DNA of 64,000 nucleotides from Epiperipatus broadwayi (Eukaryota; Onychophora; Udeonychophora; Euonychophora; Peripatidae), in the NCBI GenBank assembly GCA_028023455.1, contig JAQFVV010000182.1, forward strand, positions 2,480,001 through 2,544,000, given 5' to 3'. Positions 38,400-50,881 of this stretch are shown here, piece after piece. A program made the translations under genes and the position numbers. A model generated the notes under the pieces. That model did no database searches. It had not been told where the DNA came from and saw only the letters and a program-made list of their open reading frames with translations. Each line of letters begins with the position of its first letter. Position 1 is the stretch's first letter.

Positions 38400-39420
38400 A
38401 TTATAAACGTTTCATTCATTTGTATAAGATGTAATAAAAAAATGATTTAGAAATAATAAAGAATGGGATAAGTAAGTAATAATAATAGTAAAATGTACAT
38501 AATGAAATGAAATATATGTAGATGTTAAAGAAATGTTATTATATTTTAAGTTAGAAATGTACTAAGTCGATGGAAAGGCCATCATTTTTATAATAGGTTT
38601 GTTTAATTAGTTGCTTTAACAAATTTCAATCATGCATGGTACAACTGAGGAGCCACAAACTATGCAATATCAAACTACATGATTTCAATTATACCTAATC
38701 AAAACTAAATGTAAATATAGTATTATAACATCTATTTTTTTCCCCTCATTGAAATCACATTGCCAACATTTATTTATGTGCTGTAATCACAATTTTCTTT
38801 GCGATTTAAATACTATACCTATTCACTTCTGTAGTGTAGTTAAAAGCACATGTACTGATTTTTCCTCAGTGTTTTTTCCTTCAAAAAGTTTTATTCCATG
38901 TGCCTTTTGTAAAGTACACATTTTTTTAGAAACCAGAAAAGTACCCAGCCTATGGAAAGGCCGTTGTTTTTGTAATAGTTTTTTTAAATTGGTGGCTTTA
39001 ATAATTTTTTTTTTGCTTTGCAGAATTACTTGCTGGAAAATACACCTGACCTATGGAAGGAAGGACTTACTTCCTTTGCATAAAATGCTTTGTAAAAAAA
39101 ATTATGATTTATTAATGGTGGGACAAATAATTAATTTTTTCCTTGAAAAATATGCTCTCTATCTAATAAAGAAGTGCTTGTGGTAGTATTGCAGACAAAC
39201 ATTTAGGGATTTTATATATAAGATAATAATATATATGTATATATATTTGCAGATCCTTAATAATGACTACCAAGAAGTAGATAAGACATCAGGATTATGT
39301 ATAATGTATTAGAATATATGGATTCATAAAAATAAAAAAGTTTTTAAAAAGAAAAAAGGGGAGAGAATAACTTCATTGAATTTTTATATGAAAAATTTGT
39401 TCAATAACTGTTGCTAGTAG
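38400..39420 (+). mobile_element. Continuation of the Penelope-like repeat, interrupted again
   Basis: Bases 38400-38545 and about 39230-39400 match, in inverted orientation, the segments of the copy at 33.55-33.85 kb. The shared words include ATATATGTAGATG, AGATCCTT and TTAGAATATATGGA. The intervening 38550-39200 is extra sequence of unknown type, with two related words (GATGGAAAGGCC near 38570, CTATGGAAAGGCC near 38950). It carries a 145-codon open frame at 38749-39186 that is Cys/Phe-rich and unrecognised; I do not regard that frame as a host gene. Confidence 0.45.
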
Positions 39421-40219
39421 CAATCCATACAATCATATTGAAACAATTTAATATTGTTGTTTAAAACTCATTTACTTAGAGATTTTAAGATGAAAAATAA
39501 TTGTTAATATAGTTAGCATTTTGTCTGAAATTTAAGTGTAAGCAGAATCATTTATTGTATCCCTAATAAAATTACATAATTTTGTATTTTCATTTTGATA
39601 TTAATCTTTTTTAATATGATAAACAAGTTGATGTTTTATTCATCAACACACATTACTGTTAAGCATTGTTAGTTTTCTGTTTCTATTTTCAAATTTGAAA
39701 CCATCAAAACACACCATAGTATTTTAGGAAACATAATTTCTGCTCAAGACATTAGTTGATCTTTCGTGAAGCAAAATGAACGTATATATTTATGCATGTT
39801 TGAATATTTTTATTATTATTTATAATTGTAATAAAAATAAATTGTAGCCATTATTAATGGTTAGGAATCAAAGGCAGAAAAAGCTAAGCATGTACAGATT
39901 TCAAATCTTGGCTGTTATTTCATAATGATTTTTCTGTAAATTAATTTCATATGAAGAAAGAATATTGCACAAATTGGAACGATTGAGTATTAAATGAGAC
40001 ATTATCAAACTTTGTGAAATTAAATAGAAAGATTGATTTGAAAAATGGACATTATAATTTACTCTAAAGATATAATTATTGAATATATATATATAATGAA
40101 GTTCATTATAAATAATCAGACAGAATAGAGATTCCAAACCATAATAAATTTGTATAGTGTTGTAGTTATATGTAATATTTTTAAAGAGATCAACTTGTTA
40201 AAAAGAGATTTTAATGTTA
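39421..40219. other. AT-rich intron sequence
   Basis: Nothing recognised. The minus frame at 39901-40137 is low complexity. Confidence 0.45.
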
Positions 40220-40224
40220 GAGAT

Positions 40225-41700
40225 GAAAATATTCAAAAATGAAAGGATAATGATTAGATTTGAATATGAAAATAGAAATGAAAGGGGAGTGAGTATTCTA
40301 AAAAAATTCTAGGAAAAAGGAAAACTACACTGATTTTTTTTGTTGTTGTTGTTGTTAGTAAGAAAAATCTAATGGGATATAGATTAGAAAATATCTAAAG
40401 AAAGTCAAAGCAAAATTGGATTATTTCTCACAAACATAATACATTTTTCAAGACTAACATATTAATAAATTGAATGTAGGAAGTAAGCATCAGTTAATAA
40501 GATGTAAGATTTGTGTAAATGCAGAGTTAAAGAGACATTAAAAATCTTCAGAAAATTCTCAAATTAATTTAAAGGAGCACTCTCAAATTGTTTAAAAATA
40601 TTAAAAGACTCTGAAAATGTCTCATATTTGAATGATATCAATAAGAAAATAATAGATAATTTATTTAAAGGAGCTATATACTTAGCAGGAATAACACAAA
40701 AAAAGAAGCAATTCATCAGTACATTTTATTGAGACAGGATAATGTAAATAGAAAAAAGGTTTTTGAAATTAATTTAATGTGATCCATTTACAAGAAATGA
40801 ATATATATGAATTTTTGTAAAATGATAAAAAAAAAAAGATCATGATGAGGATGGAGATAAAATTATGAATTGTCAAGAAACCTAAAAAAATAATGAAAAC
40901 AATTTGATATTGTAAAAAAAATTGTTTCAACAATAAGAAGAAGAGGTAGCATACTACTAAAAACAGGATTGATTTCATTAAGTTTGAGGAAATATTCTTC
41001 AGTGAATATACGATAACAGAGACAAGAAAAACCCACAAAATAATATCATCAATGAGATGCCAATTATTTATTCTATTTGAAGAGCTGAGACAATTTATAA
41101 AAAAAGGAAAAGCTCACATATTGATTTTATTTTAAAAGAAACAGGTCAAATAATACATATGTTGAATGTCTATAAAAATGTGATAGATAATTCTATTTAA
41201 GAAAGAATGAAGATATTAGGAATTACTAACTTAGCAATTTTATACAAAATATTTATTTAAACATCTAGCCAAGAAATTTAGCCTTAACCTGAGCAAAATA
41301 TTTAAAACTGGTTGTGGTATAGTAGAATATGTCAAAGAAGGGAAGTTATGTAAAGAGCTATTGAGAAAAAAATGTCGTTTTACATTTGATTTTAAGATTG
41401 TGATAAGGCACCATTCAAGTATTGGAATGTCGAGACAAATTTAAGATATTTATTTATCAGTATGCAATGCGATGACTTGATTATATAGGATTATACTTAT
41501 TTATCTGAGATTTAAACATACAATAGATCAATACAGAAATTGCAAAGAATGGAAAAATGTTTTGTTAGAATTAAGAAGAAAAAAATTAAAAACTATAAAT
41601 GGATAGTAAAGGAACAAACCACTGTCACATTAATATAGTTAGATGATACAATTAGTGTACAATTAAAAGCTACAGCTGGATTCTAACAGAATTTAAAAGA
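40225..41700 (+). mobile_element. Decayed RTE-type LINE (endonuclease end plus linker)
   Basis: The + strand gives RFEYENRNERGVSILKKF, then KIGLFLTNIIHFS, then KETLKIFRKFSN and LKALSNC-like residues. In RTE-type endonucleases the corresponding landmarks are GYGxRNERGxxLVxF, NEIDFILTN and SDHRLIR. A later piece near 41080 reads LFEELRQFIKKGKAHI, matching the linker before the polymerase (E-xxAIKxxKxxKA), and ILGITNLAILYKIF near 41215 sits where YRPISL-x-YKIF is expected. Many stops and frameshifts; inactive. Confidence 0.5.
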
Positions 41701-42196
41701 GCTTGAAAGAGACTGCACATGAAATAAATTGATGAAATAAGGAAGTCGTTATGGCCAAAATAAACTATAGATTGGGAGAAGTGAATAAAATCAGATCTTC
41801 ATTTTATTGTGGTTGATAATGATAATTTAGTTATATCACCATAGCATTTATGTGTTTATTTGTTTTATCAATGAAAAAAGTTTATCTTTTGTATATGCAA
41901 ATTAGGATGAAAATAAACATGAAATAAATTCAGACACTGAAAATTGTAATCAGAATTGTATTTTATTAATAAATTCCTAGTTCTAAGTCTTATTTAATTA
42001 GGGTGATATCACATTGTTTTTTTTATAACAATAAAATCATTTAAGAAATATTTAGAATATTGGGGGTGGAGGAGTATTCAGAAACTTGGGATGAGATAAT
42101 TTTATTTTTTCAAGCAATTTTTGTTTGAATATTTTCAATATATACATATATAATTGATGCTTTTAATTATTTTAAGTTTTTTTTACCATTATAAAA
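41701..42196. other. AT-rich intron sequence
   Basis: Nothing recognised before the hairpin. Confidence 0.45.
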
Positions 42197-42400
42197 ATAT
42201 ATTGCTTATAATACTTCTTTCATATACACTTCAATGCAAACCATTTTTCTTAAAAAACTTCTTTATTTTTAAAGCAGAGGATAGATAAAGCTCTGATGAA
42301 GACTACTGGACAGTCAAAACTGTAAGGAAAATAAAGAAGTTTTTTAAGAAAATTGATTTGCATTGAAGTGTATATGAAAGAAGTATTATAAGCAATATAT
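42197..42400. repeat. Long hairpin, 73-bp arms, just upstream of exon B
   Basis: Bases 42197-42269 are complementary to 42328-42400 at about 70 of 73 positions, with a loop of about 58 bases containing CTCTGATGAAGACTACTGGA. The arms end 144 bases before exon B. In the transcript this would form a long near-perfect duplex, either a foldback transposon remnant or a structured RNA. Confidence 0.85.
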
Positions 42401-42544
42401 ATATATGAGTATATGAAGATATGCAAAGAAAGTAAAAGAAAAGGATAAGAGAATCTACAATATAAAAATATTAATGTAAATATAATTTTTTTGTTGTTTT
42501 TAAATATAAAATTGTTAATTAAAATTATAAATTCTTATTTGTAG

Positions 42545-42683
42545 ATAAAACCATTGAAGGATACCAACATAAATGACTTATCTAAAACTATGCTTAAAAA
42601 TGAAATAAAGTCTAGTGAAAGCAGTTCAACTTCTGACAGTTCTGATGACAGTTTGGAAAGTTATAACTCTCAACCTTCTAAAG
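42545..42683 (+). CDS. Exon B of acidic Ser/Lys-rich disordered protein
   Basis: The 139-bp exon is preceded by TTCTTATTTGTAG and followed by GTATTT. It enters in phase 0, matching the exit of exon A, and leaves one base over (phase 1), matching the entry of exon C. The product starts IKPLKDTNINDLSKTMLKNE. It then contains SSESSSTSDSSDDSLES, a dense acidic serine cluster like that in exon A. The rest is polar, with no predicted domain. The repeated pattern of a basic stretch followed by an acidic serine stretch across separate exons is typical of disordered nuclear proteins. The donor is a weaker match than those of exons A and C. Confidence 0.7.
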
Positions 42684-44870
42684 GTATTTTTTATCCAGTT
42701 CCATATATTAATTAAAGAATTAGATTATTTTAATTACAAAAAAAAAAAAATTGAATTATGAAAATTAAAAAATCATAATAATAGATATATATTTACTTAT
42801 TTTCAGCATATGTGATACATAAAATTATAATAGTATTTGATATGAAGATAAATATTTGTTTAATAAGTTCATTATTTTGTATAATTTTATAATATATATA
42901 TATAGTCTGATCTGGTACAAAAACCTTACAGAATGAACAAATAGTACAATGAAAACTTTTTAAACTAAATTACAATAAATACAAATGAATACTATAATGA
43001 CAAATAGTTTTATCATGATTTAGTTATCAATTTTGTTCCCTTTTCTATTTTAATAGTGAAAATATGGTAATATTTTTTTCTCTAGATGCATATATTGTAA
43101 TAATTTTAGCCATGGGCCATAATAGTAGAATTTCACAGGTGATTAATGATATCAGGGGAAAAAATTTCAAAGCAAACTCACAGTATCAGACAGAAGAAAT
43201 TTAAATTCTAAATATGGGATGCTAAATCTTTATAAATGAAAATGTTGTAGTTTTTTTTTTTTTAATTACTTGTACTATGCTGTCATAATTTTAATCATGA
43301 GTTGTGTGAAGGGAGAATTTGAAAGCTAATTAATGTTGATATCGGGGGGAGGGGGTTGATTGTAACAATGCTGGAAAATCTAAATGCTAGTCACAGAATC
43401 ATAAAAATAAAGATTATTATTAGCTAAAATATCAAATGTTACAAGAGCTATTAGCTGATATAGCAATCATATAAGATTTTTTAGAGCATTTTAGCTTTGA
43501 ATAAAGCATAAGATATCTATCCTTATTATGTTTTATGAACTTATTTGTGTTTAGTTTTTTTTTTTCAGGAATTTGTTCAGCGTTACTATGTTTTTTAAAA
43601 AATTCTTTTAATATGTTTATAAATATTTATTTTAATCATGAGCCAGAAAATAGTCAGAAAATTGATTAATATTGAACTAAAAAAAAAAAAAACATTTATA
43701 AAAGAGAAAGCTCTAAAACATTTGGCAATTTAAGTTCTGAAAATGATATGGTTGATTCATCAATCTAACCTATTTTATAAAAATGATGATAAAGGTATAC
43801 AGATACCAAAAAAGATTTTTAGATCGAGTAGTTTACATTGTAACACCGTGGAAACTTTTGATAATGTGTTTTGATCAGCAATAAATGGTAGTCACTAGTG
43901 TTAATAAGGCAATCATTTGTGAAAAAATTAAACAGTTATTTAAAGAATGTTTTTGCTAAATCTCTAATACAATGCTATTTCTGTGGAGATTAGTGTTAGC
44001 AAAATTTAGTTCAACAGTTGAATAGTATTGTAAGGTATGATGAGGTTGTAGAGTGCTGCTGAAAAATAATCTTACAAGAAAACGAAAAATCTGAATTTAA
44101 CTATCTGCTCAGTTTTATTAGGATATATATATAAGTTTGTTTATACTATTAATTTTATGCTTTAAAAGAGTATGCTTTAAAAGATTTGCACATTTAAAAT
44201 CCAATTATACAATATATACAGCAATTAATTTAAATATGTTTTTTTTACATTTGTATTTTGGGCCATTCCTGTTTAAATTCTTGTTTTGGATGACAACTTT
44301 GATTCTAAGCAGTGAGCTTAAATGGATTATCTCTAAATGCATGTGCTTTAATATATGCTACAATAAACAGATGATGTAATGAATGAGTTTCTTAGAATCA
44401 ATTGATTTGTTGTACCAGACCTCACTTTATATATATAGGAAAGCAGAAAAATTACTATAACAATATATATGTGTATATTTATCATCATAAATCTTTATGT
44501 ATGTATATAAAAACATCCTGAAAAATCCAAACATCTGAAATGAAAATAATAAATTTTAACCATTATTTAATAATGGAAACAACAAAAGGGCATATATAAA
44601 AAAAGATAATTTTTGTTTTTGTGGAGTAAAATAAAAGAGGGTAAATGGCTTTTACATGGCAAATTTTTTAGCAAATCACAAAGAAATAATGAAGTAAAAA
44701 TTAGTTACTAAACCCATCAGTTGATTGGGGGTGAGTTTCTTTTGCCCTGTGGTCTTTCTTTGACCCTTCATTTATAATCCAAAAATTAGATGAGTAGCAT
44801 ACCAGGTTGTGGTAAAAGAAGGTAGATGAGTTAACCTCCACAACATGGGGCCATTGATTTAATTTTTCAA
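42684..44870. other. Intron between exons B and C, AT-rich with diverged repeats
   Basis: No gene. Three loosely similar segments begin near 43100, 43280 and 43620 (ATTTTAxxCATGxG followed by a GATTAAT or AATTAAT block), apparently a very old local repeat. G-rich runs occur near 43346-43356. Short frames such as 44137-44379 are hydrophobic noise. Confidence 0.45.
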
Positions 44871-44879
44871 TTTCATAAA

Positions 44880-46010
44880 ATTGAAAAAAATACTGTGCTT
44901 CAATAAAAACTTCACAAATAAAATATACTCAGATATTTTTTTTTTTTTTAAAAAAAGTATCAAGTTTACAAAACTTAAATATAGATTTAACTGCATTAAG
45001 CATCTAGCAAATCATACTAAAATGACCAATAATTTTATCAAGAATATAAATAAAAAAAGGTCGATGTCATAGACAAAAAAAAGTAAAGGAATAGAAAAAT
45101 TGCAGAGAAAAGATAGATTTGATTTAAATCATAGCAGAATAAAGCAGTTTCAATGGAACAAAGTAATGGTGGAAGATAGGATCTAAATTATTTGTAAAGA
45201 AAGTAGATGTGTTAAAAAGATGGGAAGAGCGATATGTAAGTGATTTATTTGAGCAAAATAATAAATATTTATATGTTAATAGAAATAGAAAATCATGAAT
45301 TTAAGGATGAAATACATTATTCACTAAAAAAGAGGCAATAGAATCTTTAACTGAAAGGAAAAGTATTAAAGAAATTATTGAGACTTCAGTTAAATTATTA
45401 ATGGCTATGAGAGAACAGTTTTAGAGAAATAATTTATATTAATAATGTCATTTGTAATTCTAGAGATGGCCAATTAGGATTTTTTTTTTTTTTGCAACAG
45501 TTATATTGCAACTAGATCAAAGATTAATTCACTGATATGTGACAATATGACTAAGGTATTATTGTGAGGGTTGATTGAATATAAAAAATTTACTATATCA
45601 GGCTTATCATAAAAACAATTTGGAGTAAAAAAAACTTGGGGCATAAAAAATTTATTGGAAAGGTAATAATTATTTTTGAGAAGTTTGAGAAAGGAAAAGA
45701 AATATGTTAGTTTTATCTGTTTTTTTTTATCTTCTAGGTAAATTCTTTCAACAATTACATGACCAGTTAAGTTTATATGGATCAGCTATTGCAGAAATTT
45801 AAAACTTGCATATAAATTTTAAAAAATTCCAAAATTCACCTGGATCTGAATTTCAAATATGAACATGGGAGTTGGATTCTTCGTAACACTATACCAAGAG
45901 AGCTTATTGAATTCTGTATAAAGCGGATTGTTAATACATTATTTTACAGGAGATCAGAAAAGATATGTTACATCAAAAAAAAAAAAAAATGATATAGTAG
46001 AATTGTCTTA
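44880..46010 (+). mobile_element. Second decayed + strand RTE-type LINE fragment
   Basis: Pieces read VDVLKRWEERYVSDLFEQNN at about 45195 and KKEAIESLTERKSIKEIIET at about 45330. These match the region between endonuclease and polymerase of RTE-type elements (RWxEYxxELF, then E-xAIExLKxGKAxGxDNI). The polymerase itself is not readable. Stops and frameshifts are frequent. Confidence 0.4.
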
Positions 46011-46720
46011 AAATTGCAGATAAAAAGATTTTAATGATTATTCACTGAATGAAATAAATGTAAAATAAAAAAAATTCAAATTTTATAATTCAAAACAATC
46101 ACATTTCACATCTATTATTTTCCAAAAGTATATGCATGGATATATAATTTAAATATTACAATAATTATATCCATTTCACATCTATTATTTGCAAAAAGTA
46201 TATATATATATAATTTAAATATAATGATTGATAAATATTTAATAATCAGAGTTAATATTTATTAGTGATTAGTTGTATTTTTCTTTCAAACAATCTTTCA
46301 TAAACATAATTGTTTTGTTTGATCGAGCTTTTATTTAAAATCTTACTGACATTAGCTTCTATTTTATATTTAGTATACTTGTAGCTGATTGATTCAGAAG
46401 TTTTAAAAAACAAAAAAGTAATTGTGAGACTTTTTTTTTTTTGATTTAATTAAAATTTTTTGAAATTCCTAAAAAAAATCCTAATCATAAACCAAGTGAG
46501 GGGCTTATTTATTCTATAATGAATCTATCTCTTGATTGGAGTTTTAACAGATTCTTTTATTATATTTATTATTAGTTAGTTGATTTGAAATATATATATG
46601 TTAAATGTTTTTTTGCTCATAAGATCACCTAATATTTGAGCATTGGATGTGATAGATTGAGTTACAATTCACAGACTTTAGCTCTTGAGTTTGACATTCT
46701 ATTAGTGCATTTATTTACTG
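46011..46720. other. AT-rich sequence with a 70-bp duplication
   Basis: CATTTCACATCTATTATTT recurs at 46102 and 46172, marking a tandem duplication of about 70 bp. Otherwise nothing recognised. Confidence 0.5.
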
Positions 46721-49120
46721 TACCGGTTGGAATTGTATGTTAACTCAACACTATTCATAGCCTGGGTAAAAGTACCTCGAATCCAACCATATGCAAAATC
46801 AAAAGATCAAGAATATTTATGGATTTTGCCCTGTTTACCCACTCTCTAAATCTACCAACTAATTAACGTCATTTCGAGGCAAGCAATTAATCTTCTCTAA
46901 ACTCTGGCCGGCAGCATCAATGTTGGAGCATGAGCCTCGACTAATTCTAATGTTTAACTCTAACATTTATTCTAATTACACCTATTCATGAACTTCAAAA
47001 TAGGAATGGTATGTGTGTGACCTTGAGTCATCAAATAGCAGCACAATAATTAAATACAAATGCTAATTTTAGAATAATATAATGGAAACGAACCACAGGT
47101 AGGTTAAATTCACATATATATTTAATAAAAACATCTCTATAATTCTTCAATGTCTCGCTGATTTATTTCATTGTTTGTTAACATCAATTTCGACCATATC
47201 ATTTATTATGCCTTGTGTAAGGAAGAGGTATAGTTTATATGCCAATTTAAACAGATAAAACGATTAGTTTTATGGTAGACGCCCACTCAAGTATGCGATA
47301 TAAGAAACAAATATTTGATGGCCCTATTTTGAGTAACTTTAATATAAGTAAACATTATTCTAAAAGAGAAATAATTTGATAATATTTTTAGGAATTGACT
47401 TCGAAAAGAGTGACATGCTTAAATGTAAGTGGATCGCGATAATCGCAACTAAATATATTACTGATAGTAAATATGAACTAATATGATCAGACCGTCGTCA
47501 ACCTGCTGTGATGTGCTCAGAAACAATAGAACTAATCAGACCCAGCATTAGACATGATACATAACCAGCACAGACTCAACTCCCCTGCCCCGTTCTAGTG
47601 ATGCCAAGAAATAGAGGCGAATGGTTTGCACATTAACAAACCTCAAGATATTTTAGGTGAAAGATCGGGAATCGCCAAGGCTTGCTAAGCTCAGCCTGCC
47701 TGGGTCTTCCCAGTTTAGCCTTTCAGATCCTGACCTATATTTTAGCCCGTGAATAGATCACGTGTTGTAATTCTGATTTAGCAATCAAAGGACAAAACAG
47801 GCGATCAAGCAAAGTGCTGGTGAGGCAAAATATAAATACTGGAAAAAATAGATTTTAAAATCATTATATGAAAATTGTACTGAGCCACGAAAGATTATAC
47901 TGATATTATATGGATTGACCAAGATCGGATCAACACAAAATAAGCCTAAATATTATTACGAATATCATTTCTCTGAGTGACACTTCCTCTCCCTTCAAAA
48001 CAAACTCCCCACCAATATTTTCAATTTAACATTTTATACTCTCCCTATTTAGCAAGAAGAAACTTTCTAAAAAAACCCTCCTTTTCATTCTTTTAAAATG
48101 AAATAATATAATTAAATAAAATTTCATATTTGACCCAGAGTCTTCCCCAAAACTAAACTGTATACGCATAAACATTTTCAAAATATATAAAATAAAACAA
48201 AATTATTTCACCTCAACAAAAAAGTGTGCTCCAAGTAATAATCATTTAGAGCCAGAAGAGTTATTTATTTACCAACAAACATTGGTCAGGAAATAGGAAG
48301 CAAAATTATTTAATTACAAAACTTTTATCAAGATAGAACAAATTGGCATATAGATATTTTAAATGAGACATTTATAAATCTTTAACAAATACATTCATAG
48401 GTAAATAATAAATATCTTTCTAAACTACTTTAAGAGAAAAGTTTTGCATTAATAGAGGCATAATTTTAAAACAGACAGAGTTAGAGCAGTGACATTAAAT
48501 TTAAATTTATAGCAAGTCAAGGTTACAGAGTTTAGTTAATAAAACATTTACATTTAATTAAAGGGAATTTCATGTAAGAAGACATTTAGTTGTAGCGAAA
48601 TTAAATTATAAGGTCAATTGGAATTTTAAGAATAAATTAGGTGGTTAGAAATGAACAATTGAAAAAATATTACCTAATTTATTCAGAGTCCTTTTTGGAA
48701 ATTTAGCTTCACGACAAAATATGAATTTGGAGTGGTCTTTCATTATTTCTGCGCAGGCATAGCTAGCTATGGGTTTGATTTAAGAGTTCAACAGTCTAAA
48801 ATTTCAAACATTTGATGAAATTTCTCTGGCTTTATGGTACTTTGGCAATCACACTTGGGACAATGGGGAAATGGGCTGGTTAAAGACCATTCACCCCGTT
48901 ACCATTTTTCTACCCATATCTATATTTGTTTTAAAAATAAAACTGGCGTGGATTTGCCTTGCACTGATTGAAAGAATCTATGACTGACTGACTCCCTATT
49001 GTTCTCATGGGCTGTTTATACATTTTCAGAATACTTTTTGAAAATTCCCCTTTTTCATTTCGTCCAAGACCAAGTGGATATATAAAATTCAGGCGACCAT
49101 AATCATCGATCTAAAATATT
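46720..49120. other. Large GC-richer stretch of unknown origin
   Basis: About 2.4 kb with fewer homopolymers and clearly higher G+C than the surroundings, peaking at about 47500-47830. No long open frame and no terminal repeats identified. It is probably an old inserted element (an LTR element or large DNA transposon whose coding part is gone), or DNA under different constraint. Confidence 0.35.
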
Positions 49121-49621
49121 TTTGTATCGTATTCTTAAGATCCACTCTCCCAATAAACCCAATGATTTTATTGTTTCAAATCTATTTTTTAATTTAATAT
49201 AGATTTGAAGAATTTTTCTTTCAAATATCTTTTTTGTTTTACTTTTAGTTTAATTAGAAATTCCTTTACTATTTTGTTAATGTCCTTTCTTTTGTATTAC
49301 GCTAAAGAATGTTAAAGCAGGATTTATCGCAAAAGTAAATCTCTAGAATAAAATACTTAGACTTTAAAAAAAAATAGAATATTAAAAATTTATTTATTGA
49401 TTTTTATAAAAGTTTCCGCTTGTAATTATATATATATATGTATTTGTGCATATATATATATATATCTGGGCCCCTCCAATATTTATAATTAAAATTTTAA
49501 ATACAAAATTTTGATATTATTATTATTCACTTAAAAATAAATCATAGATATAATAAAATATCTTTATCTAACAACAAAATGATATATAACAATAGCTGTA
49601 ATGTAGTCATATAATCTATAA
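49121..49621. other. AT-rich sequence with TA microsatellites
   Basis: TATATA tracts near 49428-49465; no gene. Confidence 0.5.
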
Positions 49622-50881
49622 CAGTGGTCTTCAACCACCGGGCCGCGGCCCGGTGCTGGGCCGCAGCCCGGTGCTGGGCCGCAGCCCGGTGCTGGGCCCT
49701 CTAGACTGGCAAGAAAGTTAGTAATAACAAAATAATAAGATTTTAAACTTTTAATTAATATAAACAGTTTTTATTTATTTTTTCATCACATTTTTACCCT
49801 GTTAAAAAATAAGAAACAGAACAAAAACGAAATCTAATCATGTAATACATAAATTAATTTGTTTTTCTATTTATCACAGATGTTTATAGAGAGATAGAAT
49901 TAAATTTATTATTTTTCTAAAAAAATTCAAAATTTAAAAAAAAAAAAAGGTTTTTTATTAAACAAACTCCAATTGTCTTTTGATAGCCAATCACGATTGC
50001 TTGTCGGCATTGTTTATGTGTTAAAACAAGAGCAAAACTTTTAACTTTTTCAAGTTTGGTTTTTTTTTTTTTGTTTAAAAATACGCCCACTTTTTTTTTG
50101 GCCTATAATATAGAGTGATATTTTTTGATTTTATTTGTATACTAAAACTTTTATTTTTAAAACCAATTTCTGTTAACCTTTTTTTAAAAATAAAAACAAA
50201 CAAAAAATAACTTTGCGATTTTTTTTTTTTTTTTGGCTTTATTTCTATTACGCGATATCTATTTTACCATTTTTTAAAAAAAAAATTTTTCCTATTAATT
50301 AAATTTTTTGATCCTTTCAGCACACCAGCACACACACAATAACATCAAAACTTCAGAATTTTACACGTTTCGTTTTATTTTTTCAGATTTAAAATACGGT
50401 GAATTTTTTTTTTGACTGTACAGTGATTAATTACGCGATTTCTATTTTGCCCTTACTACTATCAAAAGACAACCTCCATAGATATATATATAACCATCTT
50501 GTATATTTAACATTAAATACAGATGACATTTATCATAATCATTGCCATGTAATTACACTAGCTATGATATTTCCCAACATTCAGGTGAATAACATTTTAT
50601 TCTTGAATGTTTTAACACTGAAATAATAAACATAGAAATGCAAGCACATTAATGAGAACGATTGGTATTGTACTGTTTTCTGTGTTCAGCATGTGAAGGT
50701 AAGAAACACCATTACAATACACAATAACTAGTGTGCTGTTTTGGTCAGTTATAACAATTATGCTTATCTAAGTCTAAGCAGGTTACATTTTTACGAAAAT
50801 TTATCTGTAAACTTCTGCCGATTATGAAATCTTATCCTTATTTTTGCCGGGCCGCAGGTGTGAAAAGGTTGAAGACCACTG
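49622..50881 (+). mobile_element. Non-autonomous hAT element, copy 2
   Basis: The ends CAGTGGTCTTCAACC and GGTTGAAGACCACTG are perfect inverted repeats of 15 bases. The interior matches the element at 6145-7888 in opposite orientation but lacks the LINE tail. The immediate flanks (ATCTATAA and ATAACACA) do not give a clear 8-bp duplication. The open frame 50399-50626 is a shadow of the element, not a gene. Confidence 0.85.
49640..49693. repeat. Three 18-bp GC-rich tandem units in a hAT end
   Basis: Units at 49640-49657, 49658-49675 and 49676-49693 read GGGCCGCRGCCCGGTGCT. Each contains a self-complementary GGCCGCGGCC-type core, so the array can fold strongly. The other copy of the element has at most one unit. 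Confidence 0.9.

Noticed and set aside
38749-39186. 145-codon open frame, second longest in the window
   Set aside because: The product is Cys/Phe-rich with no recognisable domain, lies in sequence interrupting a Penelope-like repeat, and has no supporting splice or promoter signals.
50399-50626. 75-codon + frame
   Set aside because: It lies wholly inside a non-autonomous hAT element and has no transposase features.
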